10,027 nt of DNA from Clostridiales bacterium UBA6468 (GTDB taxonomy: Bacteria > Bacillota > Clostridia > Oscillospirales > Oscillospiraceae). A program made the translations under genes and the position numbers. Below the pieces are notes generated by a model. It was not told the DNA's origin and searched no databases. It saw nothing but the letters and a program-made list of their open reading frames with translations. Of this stretch, positions 5,401 through 10,027 are shown in pieces (position 1 is the stretch's first letter; each line of letters starts with the position of its first letter). The stretch is from assembly GCA_002436765.1 (NCBI GenBank), contig DJNI01000016.1, forward strand, positions 27,040-37,066, in the 5' to 3' direction.

Positions 5401-6465
5401 TTACAGAATGATCAGATTTTTGGGGCTTCCCGTAATATCCTCGCAGCCGTCCTCGGTGAGAATGGTCACATCCTCGATGCGGACGCCGAATTTTCCGGGC
5501 AGATAAATACCGGGCTCGGCGGAACAGACCACGCCTGCGGGCAGCGGCTCCGTGTTACCGGCGTTGAGGCTGGGGTTCTCGTGAATTTCCAGACCCAGAC
5601 TGTGACCGTAGCCGTGGCCGAAGTACGCGCCGTAACCGGCGTCGGCAATGACCTTCCGGGCGGTGCCGTCAATATCCTTGCCGGGGACGCCGGCCTTTGT
5701 GGCGGCGATGGCGGTCAGCTGCGCCTTAAGGACGGTGTCGTACACATGCTTCATCTCGTCGGTGGCATAGCCCACGGCCACGGTACGGGTCATGTCGGAG
5801 CAGTAGCCCATGTAGGACGCACCGAAATCCATGGTGATAAAGTCGCCCTTCTGAATGACCCGCTCTCCGGCGACGCCGTGGGGCAGGCTGGTGTTGGGGC
5901 CGGATACCACGATGGGGTCAAAGGCCAGACCGGTGCCGCCGTTCTTGTACATGCAGTAGATCAGCTCCGCCTGAAGCTCCAGCTCGGTCATGCCGGGCTG
6001 GATGCGGGTGATGACCTCGGCAAAGGCTCTGTCGGTGATGGCCTGCGCCTTGCGCATCAGCTCCAGCTCCCAGGCTTCCTTGGTGGCGCGGAAGGCGTAG
6101 ATGGGCTTGTGGAAGGGCACCAGCCTGGCGTTCAGCTTTTCCGCGTAATTGAAATATTCCTCAGCGGTGAGGTAATGCTCCTCGTAGCCCAGGGCGGTCA
6201 CGCCGAAGTCGGCAATGGCCGTGTTCAGGCGCTGGATGTAGCCGACCTCCCGGTTCACCTCCAGAACCTCGAAGCCCTTCAGGTTCTTCTCGGCGGATTC
6301 AATGTAGCGGCTGTCGGTGAAGTAGCGGCAGCCCTTCTTTGTAACGATGGCGACGCCCTCGGCGATGTCGAATTCCGCACCGTAATGGCGGCTGTAGCGG
6401 GAGGTCAGCAGCAGGCCGTCCACTTCCCCGTCCAGCAGGGTCAGATACTTGTCAAGATTTTTCAT
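5401..6465 (-). CDS. M24 family Xaa-Pro-type aminopeptidase
   Basis: A cytoplasmic metallopeptidase predicted to release N-terminal residues before proline, or to split Xaa-Pro dipeptides. The 354 residues form an N-terminal creatinase-like domain (1 to about 125) and a C-terminal pita-bread catalytic domain. The five metal ligands are visible: Asp213 (TMDFGAS), Asp224 (YCSDMTRT), His288 (GHGYGHSLG), Glu317 (SAEPGIY) and Glu331 (VRIEDV). His196 in LPHG and His295 in EIHENP are the usual substrate-site histidines. ATG 6465 is chosen over an in-frame TTG at 6471 because AAGGAG at 6475-6480 is 9 nt from the ATG but only 3 nt from the TTG. Only 2 nt separate it from the stop of the HAD gene, so the two are co-transcribed and probably translationally coupled. 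Aminopeptidase P and prolidase cannot be told apart from the sequence alone. Confidence 0.93.
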   Translation of the reverse strand: MKNLDKYLTLLDGEVDGLLLTSRYSRHYGAEFDIAEGVAIVTKKGCRYFTDSRYIESAEKNLKGFEVLEVNREVGYIQRLNTAIADFGVTALGYEEHYLTAEEYFNYAEKLNARLVPFHKPIYAFRATKEAWELELMRKAQAITDRAFAEVITRIQPGMTELELQAELIYCMYKNGGTGLAFDPIVVSGPNTSLPHGVAGERVIQKGDFITMDFGASYMGYCSDMTRTVAVGYATDEMKHVYDTVLKAQLTAIAATKAGVPGKDIDGTARKVIADAGYGAYFGHGYGHSLGLEIHENPSLNAGNTEPLPAGVVCSAEPGIYLPGKFGVRIEDVTILTEDGCEDITGSPKNLIIL

Positions 6466-6467
6466 GG

Positions 6468-6965
6468 TCAAATTCTCCTTTTCTTTGCAGGTAAAATAAA
6501 TGGCAGTTCCAGCACGTGGCGTGCCTTCAGCCAGAAATTGTGATTGTTGATGGCGCTGACCAGAATGGAGGTCACGCCGGCGCAGTTGGCGCCCAGGGTA
6601 TCGGTGTAAATCTGATCGCCCACCAGCGCGGCGTTTTTCGCGGGAATGTCATACTTTTCCAGACACTCCCGGATTCCCTTGGAAAAGGGCTTCTTCGCGT
6701 GGGTGATGCAATCTAAGCCGTGCTCCCGGCAGAAAAGGGGTACCCGGTCTTTGTGACTGTTGGAGACGATGCTCACGGTGATGTCCGTCTGCTTCATCCG
6801 GTCAAGCCACGCCGTCATCTCCGCCGTGGGAACGTCGGTGGTGTAGGGCACGATGGTATTGTCAAAATCCAGCATCAGCAGCCGGATGTCCCGGGCGTGG
6901 AGCAGCTCCGGCGTTATGTCGGTGAGGCGGTTTGCGATGATTTTGGGCAACAGAGAAAAGGGCAT
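6468..6965 (-). CDS. yqeG: YqeG-family HAD-IIIA phosphatase
   Basis: A 165-residue cytoplasmic HAD-superfamily phosphatase. Motif I is MLDFDNTIV, with nucleophile Asp33 and general acid/base Asp35. Motif II is SIVSNS with Ser68-Asn69. The motif III lysines are in THAKKPF (Lys91/92), and motif IV is VGDQIYTD (Asp117, Asp122). GANCAGVTSILV and the basic tail PAKKRRI fit the YqeG family; eukaryotic relatives dephosphorylate phosphatidylglycerophosphate, but the bacterial substrate is not established here. The frame extends upstream to 7067, but GGGAGG 5 nt before ATG 6965 and a promoter whose -10 lies at 7014-7019 fix the start at 6965. It is the first gene of the unit with the M24 peptidase. 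Across the 76-base divergent region lies the unrecognised plus-strand gene at 7042. Confidence 0.92.
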   Translation of the reverse strand: MPFSLLPKIIANRLTDITPELLHARDIRLLMLDFDNTIVPYTTDVPTAEMTAWLDRMKQTDITVSIVSNSHKDRVPLFCREHGLDCITHAKKPFSKGIRECLEKYDIPAKNAALVGDQIYTDTLGANCAGVTSILVSAINNHNFWLKARHVLELPFILPAKKRRI

Positions 6966-7013
6966 AATGTCCTCCCGTGGTTCGTATAGTGATCGTAGAG
7001 TGGTCTGCTTCCT

Positions 7014-7042
7014 ATTATAGCACGGAAAGGAGGATTTGTCCA
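7014..7042 (-). promoter_or_regulatory. Sigma-A type promoter for the HAD phosphatase/peptidase unit
   Basis: On the minus strand TGGACA (7037-7042) and TATAAT (7014-7019) are 17 bases apart: a 5-of-6 -35 and a perfect -10. Transcription should start near 7007. The -35 overlaps the ribosome-site-to-start-codon region of the divergent gene at 7042, so polymerase binding here could interfere with that gene. A plus-strand TATTAT at 7013-7018 is a possible -10 for the divergent gene, but no convincing -35 precedes it. Confidence 0.7.
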
Positions 7043-7761
7043 TGGCGATTCGTCCGTTTCTTGCCATGACGGCGGCGGAAATCCGGGGAACAGAGACGCT
7101 TCCGCCGAAAACTGCCTGGATGGCCTGTCATTTTTCCCCCTATTCCACGGGGCTTTCCAATCTGCCGAAGATATTGCCTCCCGGCTCCATGGTGATTCTG
7201 GACGACATCACCCCCATCCATGGGCATGACGCCGAAGCCATCGCCGCCCAGCTGCGCCCCCGGTTGGAAGAAATGGTATGCAGCGGCGTTCTGCTGGATT
7301 TTCAGCGGCCGGGGTATGAAGAAGCAGGTATCTTGGCGGAGCGGCTTTCCGAAGCCCTCCCCTGCCCCGTTGGCGTGTCCGCGCTGTACGGGCGGACGCT
7401 GAGCTGTCCGGTTTTTCTGCCGCCCGTTCCGCCGGATGTCAGCCTTGCCGATTATCTTGCCCCATGGCAGGGGCGGGAAATCTGGCTGGAATTGGCGCTG
7501 GACGGCGAGATCATCACTCTGACCCCCGCGGGTGCCACCACGTCTCCCCTGCCCCCGGCGGCGCAGCTTTCAAGCGGACACCGGGACGAAAAGCTGCACT
7601 GCCACTATCAAATCCACACGGACGCAGACAGCGCACGCTTCACCCTGTTCCGCACCCCGGAGGACTTAGACGCCCTGCTGACCGAAGGCGAAGCGCTGGG
7701 CGTCACCCGCGCCGTCGGCTTATATCAGGAGCTGCACGGCATTCCCCAATTTCTAAAATGA
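7042..7761 (+). CDS. Unrecognised protein, 239 aa, possibly TIM-barrel-like
   Basis: No family is recognised with confidence. The start is firm: AAGGAGG at 7027-7033 lies 8 nt before ATG 7042, preferred over an in-frame TTG at 7036. The protein is soluble, without signal peptide or membrane helix. Several short hydrophobic strands, each followed by a polar loop or helix, look like a barrel: TAWMACHFSPY (24-34), SMVILDDITPIHGHD (49-63), SGVLLDFQRPG (81-91), CPVGVSALYG (108-117) and SCPVFLPPVPP (121-131). The C-terminal ALGVTRAVGLYQELHG closes like a final barrel strand and helix. The acidic residues at strand ends (Asp54/55, Asp86) could be catalytic, as in glycosidase-like barrels, but this is inference. 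It runs divergent from the HAD phosphatase and ends at a strong hairpin. Confidence 0.85.
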   Translation: MAIRPFLAMTAAEIRGTETLPPKTAWMACHFSPYSTGLSNLPKILPPGSMVILDDITPIHGHDAEAIAAQLRPRLEEMVCSGVLLDFQRPGYEEAGILAERLSEALPCPVGVSALYGRTLSCPVFLPPVPPDVSLADYLAPWQGREIWLELALDGEIITLTPAGATTSPLPPAAQLSSGHRDEKLHCHYQIHTDADSARFTLFRTPEDLDALLTEGEALGVTRAVGLYQELHGIPQFLK

Positions 7762-7772
7762 TTCACACAGCA

Positions 7773-7800
7773 ATGCCCCCTCCCATCCGGGAGGGGGCAT
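7773..7800. terminator. GC-rich hairpin between convergent genes
   Basis: A perfect 12-bp stem (7773-7784 and 7789-7800; ATGCCCCCTCCC paired with its complement) with a 4-base ATCC loop. It lies 11 nt after the plus-strand gene and 8 nt before the end of the minus-strand anti-sigma gene, so it is placed to end both transcripts. No T-run follows on either strand, so termination may be less efficient or it may protect 3' ends. Confidence 0.65.
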
Positions 7801-7808
7801 ACCGTTAT

Positions 7809-9047
7809 TTACGACACTTGGAACTCCACATCGCCGTCCAGAACGATGGACGCGATCTCGTTCACGTCGATCATCCGGTTGAACATCAGGGTGATATCCC
7901 TGTTGGTATATCCCACCGCAAACATGTAGTTGGCAACATTTTTGTCCCGAACCACGTACTCCGTACCGTCCTTGAAGCAGATCTTCACCCGTTCAATAAT
8001 TTCGTCGGGATAGCCCTGCATCTCTCTGGTATCCACGCAGATGGCAATGGGCGAAACCTTGATATTCCCGTCCGCCAGGGTCAGATTGCTCATCTCTCCC
8101 AACGCTTTTTCGGGGATCGTGATCTTCTCCGGGCAGTCAAACCGCCCCTTTATCCGCTCGTACACCAGGCCGTCATATCCGGTATCCACGATCTCCTCGC
8201 GGGAAACCGCAGACGCCAATTCCTCGTATTCGTCGCCCAGCGCCTGTTTCAGATGCTCTATCACTTCGTCCTCGCTGAACTCCTGCTTGACCTGCTCCTT
8301 GGTCTGTTTCAGCAGTTCTTTATAATCCGACAGGCGAATCGCCGCCCACTGGGTGAAGCTCAGCACTAGGTCGGTGCTTTCCGGGTTGTCCAGCTGGTAG
8401 TAAAACGCCGCCGTCAGCTTGGCGTCCGTGGACTGATCGGGAATGATGTAGCTGTAGCCGTACTGATTGATGTCCAGAATTTCCCCCTCCTGGAAAATGA
8501 TTTCGCCGTTCTCCTGCAATACATAGTCGGCAATTCCGTCGGGATTCTCCAAGGTGTACGTCAACACGCCGCATTTGGTCACCTGATCGTACATATTGGC
8601 GTCCACCGTCAGGGTGTAGCCCTGCCAGGAAATGGTCTGTCCCACGGGACTGACCAGCGGCACCGCCTCGGACGCCGCCACGCTTTCGTCCACCGGCACC
8701 CGGTCATAGGCCGGGATGTCGTAAACCTCACCGGGCTTTTCCGGGTCGGTAAAATGCGTCACGTCCTTGTGGTCGTAGCCCGTTTTGTCGCCGAATAGGC
8801 CGGATATCATGTCCTGGGGGCTGTCGAAGATCACAAAGCCCGCCACCGCATAGGCTGTCACCGCCAGCAGACTTACGATCAGCGCCGCCACCAGCAGATT
8901 CCGAAGGATCCGGGAAACATTTCTTTTCTTCATTTTGGGTTCCTCCTGTTCCCTTTGACCGGAGGGACTTGCCGCCGTCAGCTCACTGCGCGTCAGGCGG
9001 CTGGATTCCACCTCGCCGATAGCGAGAAACAGTTCTTCCGCTTTCAT
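7809..9047 (-). CDS. Membrane-anchored ECF partner, probable anti-sigma factor
   Basis: A 412-residue single-pass protein. Residues 1 to about 45 are cytoplasmic and begin MKAEELFLAIGEV, typical of the short sigma-binding tails of clostridial ECF partners. A membrane helix follows at about 48-70 (LLVAALIVSLLAVTAYAVAG), preceded by basic MKKRNVSRILR. The remaining 340 or so residues should lie outside the membrane and contain beta-rich segments and a charged helix (about 260-300). It probably holds the ECF sigma factor at the membrane until an envelope signal releases it; the signal is unknown. ATG 9047 overlaps the sigma-factor stop by 4 nt (ATGA), and AGGAGG at 9058-9063 lies 10 nt upstream. 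A second AGGAGG (8942-8947), 8 nt before Met39 (8933), could start a form lacking the cytoplasmic tail. Identification as an anti-sigma factor rests on context, membrane layout and the N-terminal motif; no zinc-binding ZAS motif is present. Confidence 0.8.
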   Translation of the reverse strand: MKAEELFLAIGEVESSRLTRSELTAASPSGQREQEEPKMKKRNVSRILRNLLVAALIVSLLAVTAYAVAGFVIFDSPQDMISGLFGDKTGYDHKDVTHFTDPEKPGEVYDIPAYDRVPVDESVAASEAVPLVSPVGQTISWQGYTLTVDANMYDQVTKCGVLTYTLENPDGIADYVLQENGEIIFQEGEILDINQYGYSYIIPDQSTDAKLTAAFYYQLDNPESTDLVLSFTQWAAIRLSDYKELLKQTKEQVKQEFSEDEVIEHLKQALGDEYEELASAVSREEIVDTGYDGLVYERIKGRFDCPEKITIPEKALGEMSNLTLADGNIKVSPIAICVDTREMQGYPDEIIERVKICFKDGTEYVVRDKNVANYMFAVGYTNRDITLMFNRMIDVNEIASIVLDGDVEFQVS

Positions 9048-9604
9048 ACCGTATAGCCCTCCTGTGTCAGATAATTTTTGAGCTTCCCTCTGGTGCGGGA
9101 AAGGGTGCGCAGCACCGTAGCGGGCTTCATGCCGTACCGCTGGGCGATCACGCCGCTTTCCTCCACGAAGAAATACCGCCGCAGGAAAATATCCTGCTCC
9201 CGCGCCGGGAGGGTGTTCAGGAACGCCCGGATGGTCTTGGCCAGCTCCTTGGCATCCATGCCGTCCCCCACGCAGCCGGGCGCGGCAATGCAATCGTCCA
9301 GCTCTTCCAGCACCAGCGTCATCTCCCCGCCGCCCCGCTTCTCGGCGTTCATGCTCCGCCAGCGGGAAAAGGCGAGGTTCCGGGTGATTTTGGCGAGGAA
9401 CATTTTGAAGATGCCCGGACGCTTGGGCGGAATGGTGTTCCATGCTCTTAAATATGTATCGCTCACGGTTTCCTCCGCGTCCTGATCGCTGTGCAGGATG
9501 GAATTGGCGAGGGTGAAGCAATAGCCGCCATATTTCCGGTCGGTCTCCGCCACCGCCTGTTCATCTCTGGCAAAATACAAGTCCAGAATCTGTTCATCAT
9601 TCAT
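9044..9604 (-). CDS. ECF (sigma-70 family) RNA polymerase sigma factor
   Basis: A 186-residue ECF sigma factor that would direct RNA polymerase to a small regulon. Region sigma-2 spans about 10-87, with the core-binding/-10 recognition signature QDAEETVSDTYLRAWNTIPP (41-60) and the helix IFKMFLAKITRNLAFSRWR. Region sigma-4 spans about 125-180, with LNTLPAREQDIFLRRYFF and the helix-turn-helix VIAQRYGMKPATVLRTLSRTR that reads the -35. The linker is rich in acidic residues and glycine. ATG 9604 has AAGGAGG about 7 nt upstream; the longer open frame to 9772 crosses a terminator and codes for an unlikely basic peptide. It overlaps its probable membrane anti-sigma gene by 4 nt, which ties their translation together. 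Confidence 0.95.
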   Translation of the reverse strand: MNDEQILDLYFARDEQAVAETDRKYGGYCFTLANSILHSDQDAEETVSDTYLRAWNTIPPKRPGIFKMFLAKITRNLAFSRWRSMNAEKRGGGEMTLVLEELDDCIAAPGCVGDGMDAKELAKTIRAFLNTLPAREQDIFLRRYFFVEESGVIAQRYGMKPATVLRTLSRTRGKLKNYLTQEGYTV

Positions 9605-9634
9605 GTTGTTCCTCCTTGGGCGTCCCGCTTCTGT

Positions 9635-9646
9635 GAAAGGCCTTTC
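9635..9646 (-). promoter_or_regulatory. 12-bp perfect palindrome in the sigma-factor leader
   Basis: GAAAGGCCTTTC is self-complementary over 12 bases and lies at or just after the expected transcript start of the sigma gene, about 30 nt before its start codon. It could be an operator; a chance palindrome cannot be excluded. Confidence 0.25.
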
Positions 9647-9649
9647 TAC

Positions 9650-9678
9650 TCTATAAGACGCAAAGGATAGGCAGTTTC
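9650..9678 (-). promoter_or_regulatory. Candidate ECF-type promoter of the sigma operon
   Basis: On the minus strand GAAAC (9674-9678) resembles ECF -35 elements, and CGTC followed by TTATAGA (9650-9660) resembles ECF -10 elements. GAAACT to TATAGA is 17 bases, but GAAAC to CGTC is 13, shorter than usual. The -35 does not fit sigma-A. Autoregulation by the encoded sigma factor is possible. Confidence 0.35.
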
Positions 9679-9693
9679 GGACACGAAAACGAG

Positions 9694-9720
9694 AAAAACG
9701 TCGCCTTGTGGTGCAAGGCG
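9694..9720 (-). terminator. Intrinsic terminator after the HTH remnant
   Basis: On the minus strand CGCCTTG and CAAGGCG form a 7-bp perfect stem (9702-9708 and 9714-9720) with a 5-base loop, followed by ACGTTTTTC. It lies 11 nt after the stop of the regulator remnant and isolates the sigma operon from upstream read-through. Confidence 0.7.
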
Positions 9721-9731
9721 GCGCTATGGCA

Positions 9732-9854
9732 TTATTTTGTGAACTGCACAACGTCATTGGGTGTGCAGTCAAGAATGGAGCATATCTTTTCCAGGGTCAG
9801 CAATGTGATGTTGCCGCCTTTTTTGAGCGTGTCGAGTATAATGGTCCCGCAATC
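9732..9854 (-). pseudogene. C-terminal remnant of an XRE-type HTH regulator
   Basis: Forty codons and a TAA encode a typical C-terminal half of a small Cro/C1-type regulator. TIILDTLKKGGNITLLTLEKI contains the recognition-helix end and the following helix, and CSILDCTPNDVVQFTK is the familiar closing segment of short XRE proteins. The N-terminal helices are missing: a TGA (9855-9857) interrupts the frame directly upstream, and no start codon with a ribosome site is available. The 3' end and terminator are intact. Relatives are usually about 65-75 residues, so roughly the first 30 are lost. A frameshift or deletion scar is the simplest reading; a sequence error is possible. Confidence 0.65.
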
Positions 9855-10027
9855 TCAGACCACGGCTCGAAAAAATATCGTGATTATGGTAAAATACAGC
9901 AAGAACAACACCGCACAAAAAGCGTCTGCGAGCTTCAGCCGTCTTTTCGCCCCGCTTCCGCAGTTCCAAAAACGGGAAATATAGCACAGCCGTTGCCGAC
10001 GTAAGTCGGCTTACGGATGCGGCATAC
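9855..10027 (-). other. Degenerate stretch with an isolated hydrophobic segment
   Basis: No intact gene is seen here. In the same minus-strand frame as the HTH remnant, upstream of its TGA, about 55 codons lack a start and end in a basic stretch (AKRRLKLAD) and a membrane-like helix (FCAVLFLLYFTIITIFFRAVV). This could be the start of a lost membrane protein, of the kind seen in VanZ-type first helices, but the match is weak. At the window edge GCCGAC-gtaa-GTCGGC (9995-10010) makes a 6-bp hairpin overlapping a second one, GTAAG/CTTAC (10001-10014). Confidence 0.35.

Noticed and set aside
5581..6543. Plus-strand open frame (320 codons) opposite the M24 peptidase
   Set aside because: Antisense to a gene with all five metal ligands; the product is a Gly/Val/His-rich shadow without recognisable domains.
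9837..9842. Plus-strand TATAAT as a promoter
   Set aside because: The best -35-like TTGCCG (9811-9816) is 20 bases away, and no plus-strand gene with a ribosome site follows.
9769..9987. Minus-strand frame of 72 codons at the window end
   Set aside because: It is out of frame with the recognisable regulator remnant that it overlaps, and lacks a ribosome site and any family signature.
1..10027. CRISPR arrays, tRNA or rRNA genes, riboswitches, complete insertion sequences
   Set aside because: No regularly spaced direct repeats, cloverleaf-like segments, rRNA-like blocks, riboswitch cores or transposase motifs were found by reading both strands.

Overview
The window reads as an ordinary chromosomal segment of a fairly GC-rich anaerobic Firmicute, most likely class Clostridia near the Oscillospiraceae. 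This rests on gene content and style: strong AGGAGG ribosome sites, a CD1247-type zinc-ribbon protein beside efp, a clostridial two-gene ECF sigma/anti-sigma unit, a YqeG-type HAD phosphatase and a FlK-like thioesterase. The genus is not determined. Lines counted by hand give about 58% GC in a housekeeping gene and mostly about 45-47% inside one glycosyltransferase gene.

Layout. Positions 26-2224 (minus) hold an NAD-salvage unit: nicotinate phosphoribosyltransferase, then an 11-nt-overlapping small membrane protein, then a GIY-YIG domain protein. Divergent from it, behind a near-consensus promoter, 2347-3067 (plus) encodes a FlK-like hotdog thioesterase and a 106-residue protein of unknown function. 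A 19-bp perfect palindrome separates these from a minus-strand glycosyltransferase (3191-4153), which has lower GC, is bounded by hairpins on both sides, and carries an uninterrupted run of 11 G in its coding strand. Then come, all on minus, an acidic zinc-ribbon protein (4219-4653), elongation factor P (4724-5287), an M24 Xaa-Pro-type peptidase (5401-6465) and a YqeG-like HAD phosphatase (6468-6965). The phosphatase and peptidase are 2 nt apart and share a promoter; efp has its own. Divergent from the phosphatase, 7042-7761 (plus) encodes an unrecognised 239-residue protein. A GC-rich hairpin separates it from a minus-strand ECF sigma factor (9044-9604) and its overlapping membrane-bound partner (7809-9047), the likely anti-sigma factor.

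The last 300 bases (9732-10027) look degenerate. They hold the C-terminal 40 codons of an XRE-type helix-turn-helix regulator, with its terminator but without its N-terminal half, preceded in the same frame by a stop and an isolated hydrophobic segment.

The most notable signal is the G11 tract. A one-base change in either direction gives a stop codon within a few to about fifteen codons, so the tract could act as a slipped-strand on/off switch for a surface-sugar transferase. No CRISPR array, tRNA, rRNA or complete insertion sequence was seen. I found no clear evidence of a wholly new multi-gene system.
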